Below, one piece after another: positions 1 to 11,001 of a DNA stretch of 64,000 bases. The first letter of the stretch is position 1, and each line of letters opens with the position of its first letter. The stretch covers positions 2,480,001-2,544,000 of the forward strand of contig OX596334.1 of assembly GCA_951394405.1 (NCBI GenBank), read 5' to 3'. The notes beneath the pieces are model-generated. The model saw only the letters and a list, made by a program, of their open reading frames with translations, was not told the origin of the DNA and made no database searches. Both the position numbers and the translations under genes were made by a program. Origin of the DNA: Coprinellus micaceus (Eukaryota > Basidiomycota > Agaricomycetes > Agaricales > Psathyrellaceae).

Positions 1-2577
1 GTTAACTGTTTGGTCAGAGGTAAGATCTGCACTTTCGATGCGATTGCCATTTGTGAATGCGCGTCTAGTTCGCAATGATGAACGAACTTGAGCATCTTCT
101 CCGGGCCGGACAAACTGCCGTCGAGGTAGTTGGCGGTGTCGTCAGGGTCGATGTCCTCCCTATCAAGGCCAAGGTGCGTCCCACACATCTCTGTCAGGGA
201 CCAGGTCGTCGACGAGATCATGCTCTAAAGGAATTCCATTAGTGGGACAATTATCACAATTAGAAGGATCAGGCGAACCTTAGCCCCATCTGATGCTAAA
301 TCGCAGAGCATTCTGCCATTCAGGAACTTGAGATTTGACCCTTGCTTCCCAATGTTGGGCCACTTCGATCTTCGGAATCGACTGAGGCGGGACCAGTGGT
401 CGACTTTCAGATCCCTCATGCGATGAAGTAGGACGTCGAGAGAGGCGCCAGAGAAGTCGTGGCCAATAATGATATCAGGGTCGGCTTTGTTGATGGCACC
501 CAGTAGCAAACTGAGGAGCATGCGTTCGTTAGCCATGGGCGATATCGTCCCGCGCATGTTGGCCCGCGCTTCCGTTTCGAACCCGGGAGGGAACTTGTCC
601 AGTGGTCGAATGAGTGTCTGGGCTATGCAAGGGAGTTTCTCCGGAGGGGTCGGGTCTTCCAGCTGCACTGGAGAATCACACGTCAGTACTCCGTATGTAC
701 TCCCCGGAAAGGATGAACACACGGTTGTGCCACGTCCGAGTGGAGGCACATACGACTTCGCGTTTATTCTCAAGGTGGTTAATAATTGTCCGGAGACTGA
801 GGCTCATCACAGTGAGGGGTGGAACCTCTCGAGATAGATCTTCGAGCTCAGAAACGGGGTTGATGTCTTTAGGATTGGAGACGGTCGCTTCGAAACGGCA
901 CCACGACACCTAAAATGGCGTGAGCTGGGGCCTTACACTCGTAGCGATGAACAGCGCACCCCTTTGAACTCTACTTGGGGGTGCTTTATTTCCAACCAGC
1001 AGGGACCCATGATCTTCCGCTTCAGAACGAAGAGCTCGAAAGCATTCGTGTTGGTGCCAAAGACTTTGGCGATGTTTGGGCTGCAAGCGCCCATCGGTAC
1101 CAAAGGTTCTGTCATCAGGTGAGTAACGATGGAAGCGACAGAAAGCGCGCCTCCCTACCAGTGAAAGGATACACAATCTTCAACCACTTGGCCGATCCTC
1201 GAGGTATATCCTTGTCACCAAACGCATAACTCCTCTCGACAAATTTCCCTTTGAAGGTCTTGACCTTCATCTCTTGTCGGATAAGGTCGAAGTCGTTGTA
1301 GACATCCTCTTCGTCAGGGATTATGTCGGTCTCCACTTCCTCGCCGTCCTCGTCCATCTCGACACGGCGCTCTCGTGGTAGCGCGTACAGGTTGCGCTGC
1401 AGGTTCTCAATGGTGACGCAGCAGGATATCCAGAGGTTCGTCTTCTTGTCCTTGAGCTTGCCGATGAGGTACAAACGCCCATTGTGTTCGAGGTAGTCCA
1501 GCCAGAAGAAACGCAGAGTGCCGTCCGATTGCAGGGCGTCGATATTGACGCTCTTCGATGCGGAGCTGGAAGGGAGTGTCCCGATAGTCTCATCCTCTTT
1601 GGCGACGTTGAGGGCTTCGTGGACGGAGAGCCAGCGAGGCTTGATATCCTCTTCCTTCTCCTTCTTCGGTGCTGGAGCGGGCGCAGGCCGGGCTTTCTGC
1701 TTGGGTAGGATAACTTCTTCAGGTTCAGGCTTGACCTTGAAGTCTCCATTCTCGTCCACATCCATGTCGATATCGTCTTCGAAAAAGCTGTCATAGTCGA
1801 TGTCGGCGCCATCAGAGTCGGTGTTGAATGCCATGTCCGCCATTCGGTCGATAGTGGGTGTCATCCCAGAAGAGCTGCTGCCGTTGGTTCTCGGGCGTTT
1901 CTTGGGGCTTGTAAAGTAGTCTTCCTCGAGGTGAAGATTTGAGTACGCCCTATCTGGTGACGACCCGAGGTCGGACGCCATGGGAGGTGAGGGCTTGCGC
2001 TTCAGAGATGGTTTAGAGGGCGCAGGCGCCTTATCCAGAGCCCCCAGAAGGCTGGCCATAAAATCTTCCTCCTGCTCCGCGGAAACCTTAGGACGGTAGG
2101 CATTAATCGAGGGTGCTGTAGGCGCAGGGGCGGGGGCGGGCTTAGGTTTCGATTTCGATTTCGCTACTCTGGAATTGGCGCCTTTCTTAGCTACGGGGCC
2201 ATCGGTGAGAGAAGCAAAAACATCGTAGCGTAGAACATACATGACTTTCGCGTCTCTCGGTCAGATTCATCCCCAGATGGGTTTCCACCTTCCTCTAACC
2301 AATCGTCCTGGCCATTGTCAGCGTATCCAGACTCCCCAGCGCCGTCCTCCACGATGAAGTCGTCTCTCAACAATCTGTCGCGAACGATTGCTTTGTACTC
2401 CACCTCGGAGATCTCGTCATATATCTGACCATCGTCGTCCTGAATCATCCGTCAGTCGTGAGTTTGGACATTGAACGGGGTGCTTACCTTCAAAACACGC
2501 TTTCCCCCAGCTCTAGTCTTCTTCAGTTCCTCAAGGGCATCTCTCCGCGATGATCTGCCACCATTTCTTGAAGACAT
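1..2577 (-). CDS. POL1: DNA polymerase alpha catalytic subunit, N-terminal part (truncated by window edge)
   Basis: This is the catalytic subunit of the replicative pol alpha-primase complex, which extends RNA primers in the nucleus. The start is the ATG at 2577. Exon 1 (2488-2577) encodes a basic [10 protein letters not shown]... leader and is followed by a GTAAGC intron. The next exons carry the acidic, conserved N-terminal segment ([18 protein letters not shown]) and a long Lys/Pro/Asp-rich linker. Further on (about 480-300) is an exonuclease-like segment with PDIIIGHDF, and the last bases read TWSLTEMC...ILPLTKQL, both typical of B-family pol alpha. Several short introns interrupt the gene, and I did not fix all of their borders. 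The polymerase palm and zinc regions lie beyond base 1, so the gene is incomplete only because the window ends. Family assignment is secure. Confidence 0.95.
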
Positions 2578-2621
2578 AGCCGGTCAATATACCCGGTTGT
2601 GGTAGTTGTTGGTCGCGGTCG

Positions 2622-2627
2622 ACGCGT
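2622..2627. promoter_or_regulatory. ACGCGT (MluI cell-cycle box-like) upstream of POL1
   Basis: A palindromic ACGCGT lies 45 bp upstream of the POL1 ATG, within a stretch that also has ACGCGA and ACGCGC variants (about 2665-2715). In yeasts this hexamer is the MBF site that drives G1/S expression of DNA-synthesis genes, including POL1. Function here is inferred from gene identity and position only. Confidence 0.45.
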
Positions 2628-4650
2628 CTGTGCTGGCAGCAATTCAAGATCGTTTGTCACGCTCGACGCGAGGGTGTGACAAGCGCGTGCCGCGTGACAG
2701 CTCGTCACTCACGCGCCTGGGTCCGCCGCGGCGCCCAATGAGACGACAGCCAAAGTTCCCAGCGCCCCTGTGTCCATCGTCGTCGCCTTCGGCATCTACC
2801 ATCAACCCACTTCTGGGAGGGACAAAGGCCCGTACCGCACCTACCGCCCCGCCAAGGCAGCGGCCATTTCCACCACCAGAGCCATCAAAAACGGCAGCGT
2901 AGCGTTCGGGGTCCTTCTCGTAAGGTCCTGGCAGTGGAACGCCAGCCGTATTTAAAACAAAAAATCACAGATGTGGCTCCGCCATGCAGCACGATCCCTC
3001 GAGCCACTGTACCCGGAAAGTAGTTGGGGCAGGCTGTATTTTCCTCCTCCCCTGTCTAAGGAGACGCCTTGTGGGCCAATTCAGTTCGTACACCGTTTCA
3101 GGTCCAAACTCAAATAGCTGTTTGCAGTAAGCTTTCAGAAGGAATGCGACCAAGAGTATCTTGCACTGAGCGATGTTATATGTAAGGAGAAGCCAGGGCT
3201 GTTAAGTATATATTTGATACCCTCATTGACGTTGGCACGCACTTGGGTGTGGGACTAAGATGAGGAACGCATCTGGGACGAACGGAGCAATTTATTGGCC
3301 CAGCAGGCACAATTGCGGCAAGGAAAGAGGGGAGGGTGAGCCAGGGGAGGAGGAATAACCAAAAATCCATTCTGTATGAGGTTAGACTTCACAATCCATT
3401 CTGCCAGCTTGCATCTACTCACGCCTTTTTTTACCTTCTCAACTTCACCTTCAGCACCCGTTTACGTTCCTCGCCTAATATATAAGTACCCTGCCCCCAT
3501 GATACCACACAAACCACTGTTCGTGAAATAAGCGCCCGTCTTCGAACCACCCATGCGGTCTAGTTCGTAGATCCTCACATCTTTGGCCATGGCAACTAAT
3601 CTGGGGTGATAAAGACAGTCAATCCCATCATCTCCGGGTGAAAATGTCCCCATCCAAGACTCCCAACGACATATGGACACGCCCTCCGCACAACCCGACC
3701 GTCCTAGGAACAGTACTCTATGAGCTTTCCCCCGACTACTGAGCAATGGGCTTGATCGCGTGTGCAACGAGGTCCTAGACCTCCTTTTGGCATTCGCACT
3801 CATCGAACCCGTTGATTACGTTGAGAAAGGGTCACTACACATGGTACATAGTCAGGTCCGCTAACTTCACTTGCTATCCGTACCTATTAGGTGCGAAGCT
3901 CTGCCAGTAATGCGAAGGCTGCGGGCCAAGGGACTGACCTGAACGACCTTCTTCAGGGCGGTTCATCTTGTCACTTTCGCCGCCGATCCGAATCCTTGTT
4001 ATGCCAATGTTGCCCAATATCCTCAAGGACGACTGCAGCGCAGAGTGGAGAATGGACCATGGAACGGACCCAAAGCGGGGATATATTCGAAGGCCCCCTG
4101 TTACCATATTGAAGCCTTCTGTCCTCTGTTTGGAACGATCTGTGTAGCAGTCGGCCGCTATCAGGCGCCTTGTTGGCGTCTATCTCTCAAACCTGCCTTT
4201 TCTGTCGTACCGGAACTTGCGCTGGGGCGGAAGCAGTAGGGTTGTTCTCTTGGACATAGGCACAGCCACGCTCATGTTGTTCAACCTCGAGGTCCGGCAC
4301 ATCGCCTGACATTCGTCCTGCCTGCAGGCAACTGTGGGCAATTCTTCAGCGGACATCGCTGGTTGCGGTACAGGTTTATAGCTTCAAGGTCCCAGGAGCA
4401 TCATCAGTGAGCAATCAACGCTAATGCGATTATGGTGTGCGCGCTAAGGTTTCCATGAGCACTTCAGGTCACCCCTCGCTTGTCAGGCTCATCCTCCTCG
4501 TGCCACAGTAGTCGTCTTTGTACACAGACTACATCGATTCTGTTGCCTTGACCTGCCCTTTCGACGCGACCTTCCACCCAACCCCCTTCACGGCACACAC
4601 ACACTCCTACTCCTGTCCCTACAAGCCGCTAGAAACGCGGACCACAGTCT
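2628..4650. other. Intergenic region, no gene I can support firmly
   Basis: About 2 kb lies between POL1 and the next gene. It holds the distal POL1 promoter and the 5' flank of the gene at 4651. A short ORF on the minus strand (3176-3370) begins with a hydrophobic stretch that could be a signal peptide, but nothing supports it. The 113-codon ORF at 3462-3803 is listed separately. No RNA gene or repeat was seen. Confidence 0.4.
3462..3803 (-). CDS. Doubtful small ORF, unknown function
   Basis: An ATG-initiated ORF of 113 codons with no intron and no recognised domain. The N-terminal third is Arg/Ser-rich, and the middle has the mixed composition of a folded protein (HPRLVAMAKDVRIYELDRM). It could be a real short gene, a single exon of a longer gene or a chance ORF. 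I do not recognise the protein, so this is listed only as a candidate. Confidence 0.2.
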   Translation of the reverse strand: MSANAKRRSRTSLHTRSSPLLSSRGKAHRVLFLGRSGCAEGVSICRWESWMGTFSPGDDGIDCLYHPRLVAMAKDVRIYELDRMGGSKTGAYFTNSGLCGIMGAGYLYIRRGT

Positions 4651-6337
4651 ATGCTATATAACGATCCCTTTGACCGTGTAACCATGAACGTGCTTACATC
4701 CTTCCCCTTTACATTCAAGCTCACCATCCCGGGTCTGAGCAACCCCTTCACCTCTCTCTCATCCACCAGCCCCACCACTGGGAGCAACCCACCGCGGTTG
4801 CCACCACTTTCGGGCCCTGCTCCACCCCAGCCGGATTTCTCCCCTGAACGTCCTTCAAGATCTCTCGCCCGGCCCACCAGGCCCCTTCCCATCTCCATGG
4901 GCCAGAACGCAATGATCACCTCAAACAACCTGCGACCGCCCCAACGCGGTTCCTTCTCTCCATCCCCTACGCCCTCCACCTCCGTATCGCTAGCCCACAG
5001 CTACTCGCATCTGGCGCCGAAACTCCATCTGTCACCGTACGAGGAGTGGCTCCTTACCCAGTCCCGCGTGGGGCCTCCAACTCAATCGCATTCCCCCTCT
5101 CCCGCCCCTGTATCTCGAAAGCGAGGGTGGGAGCCATCGTTTTCGTCCCCCAGCGGATCCGAAACGACATTAGCGTGTAGCAGCGGATACCTGGCAAAGC
5201 CTGCCAAGTACCGAGAGTTGGCGGAGAGAATGGACCTTGTAGATGTCGATCGGGATGGGGTAAGGGAACTAGACGGGGATGGTACGTTTCTGCAATTCAT
5301 CGTTCTCATTCATTTCTGACCGGAACTGTAGACCTCCCCCCTGCGAAGCGCCGGCGTGGACTTGCAGGCTCGATTGTCTCAACAGCGTGGAACGCGGCCC
5401 TTCTTGGTACCGCTGTTGGGCTCTCCGTGTATCGACTGTAGGTCCCCGTACCACACGCACTCGCCTCGTAACTGATGACAATCCCTTTCATAGTTGGAAA
5501 GGCAACGTTCCAACACATGCCTTACAGCAAGATGACGGCCCTCGTGCCCGCAAGCGACGCATCGTCAGCTCAGCATCCGATGGCATGTCAATTGAACCTG
5601 AAGAATATCCAGAGCCTCCGTCCCCTCCGCCCCCATACACGAGTAACCACGAATGGACGTCTATAGACTATCCTCGTGTGGTGCAGACGACGCCTCGAAG
5701 AGACAAAGGGAAGAATAGGGCGTCTGGAGTGACACCATGGAGCTCTCGAAAGTCTGGTGCGAGGACGACGCAGCCCCGGAGGGTTGAACCTCGGCACCAT
5801 CATACGCGAGCGGCACCCCTACCTCGAGGTGGGTCCTTCCGGCCTCCCGCCAATGACGCATTCGACTTCAACTTTGATAACAACACCGCGATTTCCAGCA
5901 ATACTACGGCGTACGATGCCAGCCCGACGAGCGACGTAGACGAGCAAATGGATTGGATAGGGGGTAAGCTCACGCAGCTCATCGAAGAGGGGAAGAAGGC
6001 GCTAGGTACGGAGGTCGTTGTGATGAGCGAAGCCCAGGAAGATGAGGTCGACGATGGATCGGGAGCGTGGGTTAGCGATGAGGAGGCAGAGAGTGGGCGG
6101 AGGCGGTCAGGCTCGGTCAGGCGGAGAGGGAGTACAGCGTCCAGGTATAACCCTGCTAGTCTTGGAAGAAAGAGCGCTGCCCCCTCGCACCCTACGACGC
6201 CACAAAAGCCGACCCAGACGAGGCCGACTTTGTCGCCATTCGATGGGGCGGGTGATGAAGGAAGCGAGAGCCCAGAGATTAGGGAGATGATGGAGAGGGC
6301 GAGGGCAAAGTTTACTGGGAGGACAGGAACCCTCTGA
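4651..6337 (+). CDS. Pro/Ser-rich protein with one central hydrophobic segment, unknown function
   Basis: Three exons join in frame: 4651-5281, 5332-5437 and 5494-6337, giving 526 residues. The two introns (50 and 56 bp) have GTACGT and GTAGGT donors. The N-terminal 150 residues are Pro/Ser/Thr-rich and probably disordered. Exon 2 encodes a basic PAKRRRG followed by a roughly 22-residue hydrophobic stretch (SIVSTAWNAALLGTAVGLSV) split by intron 2, which may be a membrane-spanning or amphipathic helix. The C-terminal half is Arg/Ser/Glu-rich and ends with a short helix-forming EIREMMERARAKF. A second ATG 32 bases downstream of the first is in another frame, so 4651 is the start. I do not recognise the family; it resembles conserved hypothetical proteins of mushrooms. 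It is convergent with the next gene. Confidence 0.75.
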
Positions 6338-6417
6338 TGGGTGTTTTGGGACGTAACGAATTTCATGACGGAATATTTATGTGTTGGTCATTAAGGTCGG
6401 CGCACCAGATAACATAC

Positions 6418-7509
6418 TTACAACCCTACTATTGCGGCTAGTACGACGAGGGTAACCAATGGCGAAACGACGACGAACGATGATGTTGTGCACCAGAACC
6501 AAGACCGACAGCTGATGTCGCTTTTGCTAGCTTGGGTCCTAGACGTAGAATTGTTGCTATGAAGATGGGCGACGCGTTGCCCTACGACCTTGTTAGCATC
6601 GACTCTTCGTACATATGGATGATAGGATTGACCTCCTCCTGATATCCTCAACCTCCCCATCTGAGATATCCGGCTCGCTCTCCTCAGCAGTTGCAGAACG
6701 GCGCGTAGGAGGGCTAACGGAATCGTCTTCCGAATCAGAGCTAAACTCCGATGTAGATGTTGCAACTGAAACTCGGCGCCGGGCCTCGAAGAGGTGGGGT
6801 ATAGGATGTGGAGGGTAGCCACTATGTGGCCGTCGCTCCTCGTTTGGCCTGGTAGCAAAAGTGGTAACTGTTGCAGAAGCATGAAGTGGACTCTGTCGGG
6901 TCTCTTCTCGCGTGTTCAGCGGGGAGTCTCGGCTCCCCGCTGATATCTGGACTGGAGTAGACCAGTCCATTACACTCTCGAAATGCGAATTCGTCGACCG
7001 CGATCCAGAAATGTGCAGGGGCATGGAAAATGATAGTGGGCCTGACGAGCTCACGAGACTCTCTGGTGTTGCGTGAGCCGTGAGGAGACTAGATTGACCA
7101 ACCGCCGAGACGTACGAGCTTCAATAATAGGCCTTGCCTGCACCCGAGGCCGCGCTGGAGGTTCAGCAAGCCTATGAACCAGTCCCGAGGATAGCAGAGC
7201 TGCCTCCGCCTCCGCCCTGACCTGGTCCTGCAACTTCCACCTCTCGTTCTTCGTCTTCAGGTTGGCACACTCTTTGGAGCGCGCGTGCCTCTCCATCTTG
7301 ACTAGGGACTTGGTTCCGGGCAACGAGATAAATCGTCCGCATTCGTCGCATTGGACCAGGTGCACCTCCGTATCGGTTTTGTCTTTGAAGACAGGGTAGA
7401 GCTTTCGGTGACCGCTTGTGTTGGTGGCGGTTATGAAGATGGGTGGGGAGATGAGGACGCCATCGTACTTTGTAGTAGAGCGGGGCATCGCATATGAGGA
7501 GGAAGACAT
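6418..7509 (-). CDS. CxxC...H...C finger protein with possible C-terminal membrane tail
   Basis: The start is the ATG at 7509. Exon 1 is 7116-7509; a 53-bp intron (7063-7115, GTACGT...CACCAG) joins it in frame to exon 2 (from 7062). Exon 1 carries VQCDECGRFISL, then H-x5-C, a probable zinc site, followed by a Lys/Glu/Gln-rich helix. Exon 2 is Ser/Arg/Glu-rich. A further intron near 6600 (a GTACGA donor followed by TGCTAAC) seems to lead to a last exon whose frame encodes a hydrophobic end (SSFVVVSPLVTLVVLAAIVG) and a stop at 6418. That splice is uncertain because two acceptors are possible. The finger resembles those of the two genes at 59.5-63.4 kb. Function unknown. Confidence 0.6.
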
Positions 7510-7979
7510 CGCACGACGGCATGTTCATGTGAGTGATCCGTGTTGCTCACATCCCCACAAGTGTAGTTCCGCCCCTATCTTCTGGGCCTTCGTGATTTTC
7601 CGAGTCATAGGTACTTCATAGGTATGTGGTAGAGCCTTGTCTTGGGTATAACCTCTAACAGACAGGCTTCACTAAGCACATTCCTCGCCGTCATGGCTCC
7701 TTCAGTGCTTTAGCCGATTCAGAGTGTTGGTTAATCGCTAACAGAATCGATAAGGCCCTCGGGATCCAGCCTCCCACGATGACCTCCAAAAAACCTACGG
7801 TTCTATCTCCTGCACATGCACTATCTAACCACTCCCTCCTTGATCATTCAAGCATCCTCAATAATATGACCTAGGTCTGCCCGGACCGTTGCGGCCAACA
7901 ATAATGTCTGCAATAGCCTTCCTCTTGCAGATCCAGCTGAGGCGGACGAGTCCATGCGAGGGTGAAGAACCATGCAACA

Positions 7980-7987
7980 ACCGTGAT
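7980..7987 (+). repeat. Target-site duplication, left copy (ACCGTGAT)
   Basis: The 8-mer ACCGTGAT directly abuts the left inverted repeat of the element at 7988-9454 and is repeated exactly at 9455-9462. Confidence 0.85.
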
Positions 7988-8884
7988 TAATGTTGCGGAG
8001 GTTCGGTTAAGTTCGGTTCAGGGGTCCTCACGCCCGAACGTGAACCCGACCGGGTTCAAGAAATGAGAAATTTGGTGAACGTGAGTCGAACCGCAAAAAA
8101 ACCTGAGTGAGGTTCGGTTTGGGTTAGGTTGCGTTCACAGGGTATGGCGGCCCCCACTGGACAATGCGGTATTCAGGCTTGGTTTGGGTGATTTTGAGCT
8201 CCAAGAGCTAGGAATTCGAGTTTGGCCCAGCGGATATGCGAAACTTGAATTTCGTCACTTCAAACTCGCATTTCGATTTGATCTTCGTCGCTCCGGGAAA
8301 AGCCGAGAAGCGTCGGCCCTGCCACTGTTTTGGACGCTTGCGAACTTGCCCCTTGCCTGGTTCCTCCTGACGATGAACATCACCAGGCGGGCACCCTTGT
8401 CGATTGTTCATTAGGGACTTTGCAGGAAGTACTTCTAGGAAGTCACCTTTCGTCAGTGCGGCCGACATGCAGTTCTTTCTGACGACCAAAGGAATTCTTT
8501 ACCATTACCGCCGACGGCCCTCGGGCGGCGTTCGCCACGACGGTGGACGGTGGAGGTTCGAGGGGGACTTTCACCACATCATATTTCATTTGTCATACCC
8601 TCAGAATGTTCACTCATTCGGTAGCCTCACAGTACTTATAGGCCAGACAAGCGGTAACAGACTAATTGGTGTCGATTCTCCATGGCATTCCGCCACCCAC
8701 ACGGCTCCTGGCCCCAGCTCACCGTTCGGCGAAGCGCCTGGCATGCATCCAAAGGCGGAGATGGGGGGCGGGGGACTTGGTTCGGCAGTGCCCGCTGTCA
8801 AATGAGGGCGAAGTCACACCAGATCAAATCGAAATGGCTGGGTTCAAACCCAGATGATTTTGTCCAGTGACGCCCTTCATAACA

Positions 8885-8908
8885 GGGGTTCAAACGCGTT
8901 TGAACCCC
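8885..8908. repeat. Perfect 24-bp palindrome inside the transposon
   Basis: The two 12-base arms meet at a central ACGCGT-containing core (GGGGTTCAAACG and its exact complement). A related imperfect palindrome (CTGGGTTCAAACCCAG) lies about 45 bp to the left. Its role is unknown; it could be a protein-binding site or a fold-back relic. Confidence 0.8.
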
Positions 8909-9380
8909 AACTCCTTCCATATCGGGAAACCCAACGATATAGCTCGCAAATCAACATGTGTTAGGTACGGTAGTCTACCTGAATGTCATGTCTTCTACCT
9001 GGCAGCCCGTTTCCTTCTGACAACCCGCTCTGGCTTGACCTTCCGGTAGGCCGGGATGGCGGAACGGACCCGGCAGCGGGAATTGGAGTGGCAGTGTCCG
9101 TGTCAATCATCTCGGAGGTACATTGAGGCTTCCTTCGATGTTCTGTGCGGGGCCCAGAGGCTGGATTTTGCCCTCGGAAGACGTTGAAAGATGTACTAAA
9201 GGTGTATTGACACCTAAGGTTAATGTCTACATCGCCGATCCCCCGCCCTGCACTGTACCGAAAATGGAAGAGTGAACGCGTTCGCACAGGTTCAGACGCG
9301 TTCGGCGGCCAAAACCCCTGTACGAACGCGAACCTAACCTCAAGTGGTCGACCAGCCAGACATCGAACCTGAACCTAACC

Positions 9381-9407
9381 GCGAACCGAACCTGGGGTTC
9401 GGTTCGC
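9381..9407. repeat. 12-bp stem hairpin in the right subterminal region
   Basis: GCGAACCGAACC is followed by a 3-base TGG loop and its perfect complement. It is built from the same GTTCGG word that repeats throughout the element ends. Confidence 0.75.
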
Positions 9408-9454
9408 GTTTGAACGCGTTCATTGCGGTTTGTGACCGAACCCGCGCAACATTA

Positions 9455-9462
9455 ACCGTGAT
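9455..9462 (+). repeat. Target-site duplication, right copy (ACCGTGAT)
   Basis: Identical to 7980-7987 and directly follows the right inverted repeat (...CGCAACATTA). Confidence 0.85.
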
Positions 9463-10059
9463 CGTCCTTTTGTTTCGTTTGGAGAAGCTTAGAGGATCAG
9501 CACTTAGGTCAAGCACTCCCGGTATTTTCTACGAGGTGGAGACGTCAGCGAAGTACTAAAAAAAGTCCTTACTCCAGTGGTATCGGGGTTTCTCCACTCA
9601 ACGAGGCATGTCACTGCCCTTTCCTTCTCTGCGGTGATCGCGGGCAACGGGTTTAAGGAACCTCCTCTGCATGTAGTGCAGATAGCTTCAGACATGGTGC
9701 CACTTGAGGGTAGCCTTCAAAGGGCTGGGTCATGGGCCGATGGGTGTTACCAAGCAGAGGCTAATTATGGAATGCGATTGTTGTTGCTTGTGCAAAGCCT
9801 CTAATCTATTACTTCGAATTTGTGGTCGTAACGTCATGCCATTCGCCGGCCTTTGCCACAAAGAGCTGCTGCGTATGCTTTTCTGGTCAGTACATGCCTC
9901 TAACTATTCAATCGTAAAAAGGGCTCGGGGCTGTATCAATATCCTCCACAATTATGGTGGTATAAACGAACCTAGACTCCAACAGACTGCCCAACCTGAC
10001 TTCGGTGTCGCGCTAGGCACCTGGCAGCGGAGCCAGGGACTGCACTGTAATATGAGAGT
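9463..10059. other. Intergenic, nothing recognised
   Basis: This 0.6-kb spacer between the transposon and the 3' end of the GTPase gene has short ORFs without family resemblance. Confidence 0.5.
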
Positions 10060-11001
10060 CTATAACAGGCCACAAGCCTGAGCAATGCTCTTCCGCACCT
10101 GGTCCACCCCGAAATATGGATTCATTTCACAGGTGGTCAGGATTGGGGGAAGGCAGAGCGGCGCTGCCTTGAAAATCTGTTCCTTCATGCCGGCCAAGGT
10201 TTTGTCCATCTGCCCTGGTGGGACGAGGTCGACCTTGGTAATGACGGACTGTAGTGTGAACGGCTGAGTCCCGGTTTCGGATATGAGGAATGTGGATAGA
10301 TGCTGGAGCATCTGCCGGTCAAAATCGTTGAGCCCGTGCTTTGCGTTGAAGAGAATGTAAACACGCTTCAGCCTAGCGAGGTCGTTCTGGTTAGGAAAAG
10401 ACGTGAAGAGGTGTGATATTCTTACTCTTTACGGGTTTCCAAGTACCCATCGAAAAGTTGACCCCACTCTCGTTTTCCTCGGGCTCCATACCCCGGTGCG
10501 TCGACTAGCACAAGCTTTCCGGGTTCCTTGCCAACTCTGTAGAAATTAAGCTCTCGAGTTCGACCCTGATGGACGTCTCAGTAGCCGAAAAATGGTGAAG
10601 TAGACGACAGCCTACAGCTTTGGAGCTCGTGTGCAAAAGGTCCTTTCGTCCTAAGACAGCGTTGAACAGTGTCGACTTTCCAGCGTTTGCCCGCCCTGTA
10701 GTGAAAGGCTAAACAAATTGCTACGCCGAGGTAAGACCTTGAACTGTTACCTGTGATAATAACCTCAGAAGTGAGTAGGTATACGTGTCTTGAATATGAA
10801 TGCAGTATCTACCTCTGGGAGGCCGTGGAGTTTGGGAACGGATTCCAACCTTCCTGCGGCTGCCAGGAAAGCTGCAGCGCTGGTGTCTGCGAACAGTTTT
10901 TCTGCTGGTGACAGTGTCGTTTTTGGTCTTGCAAATGCGATAACCACCCTTCTACTACATGGCGTATTCTGCAAGACACGTCGAGTATTACTCGTAATCA
11001 T
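10060..11001 (-). CDS. EngB/YihA-family (TRAFAC) GTPase, probably organellar ribosome assembly
   Basis: Five exons join exactly in frame: 10813-11001, 10751-10763 (only 13 bp), 10616-10695, 10426-10565 and 10060-10372, giving 244 residues. Diagnostic motifs are G1 GRANAGKST (about residues 68-76), G2 within AGRTRELNFY, G3 DAPGYGARGKREWGQLFDGYL and G4 TKVDL. The GRTxxxNFY and DxPGYG signatures separate EngB from other Ras-like GTPases. Bacterial EngB acts in large ribosomal subunit assembly, and the eukaryotic homologue (GTPBP8) is mitochondrial; a mitochondrial role is inferred. The N-terminal 60 residues are Arg/Ala/Ser-rich and could be a targeting sequence. The 13-bp exon 2 encodes the strand leading into G1 (VIIT), so its splicing is essential. 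Confidence 0.92.

Larger units (their letters stand above)
7988..9454. mobile_element. Non-autonomous hAT-like DNA transposon (1467 bp)
   Basis: The two ends are inverted repeats. The left end starts TAATGTTGCG and continues GAGGTTCGGTT; the reverse complement of the right end starts TAATGTTGCG and continues CGGGTTCGGTC, so 18 of 21 positions match. The ends are flanked by an identical 8-bp direct repeat (ACCGTGAT). An 8-bp duplication and a terminus fitting YARNG (TAATG) are hallmarks of the hAT superfamily. The subterminal 150 bp on each side are packed with GTTCGG/CCGAAC words in both orientations, as expected of transposase-binding repeats. The interior has no long ORF and no transposase motif, so it would have to be moved by an enzyme encoded elsewhere. 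The well-kept ends suggest a fairly recent insertion. Confidence 0.85.

Noticed and set aside
8404..8805. 133-codon ORF inside the hAT-like element
   Set aside because: No ATG, no transposase (RNaseH-like or hATC) motif, contains palindromic low-complexity DNA.
8837..8853. GGTTCAAACCC stretch resembling a tRNA T-arm
   Set aside because: No acceptor stem, D-arm or anticodon arm can be folded around it; better explained as part of the element's palindromes.
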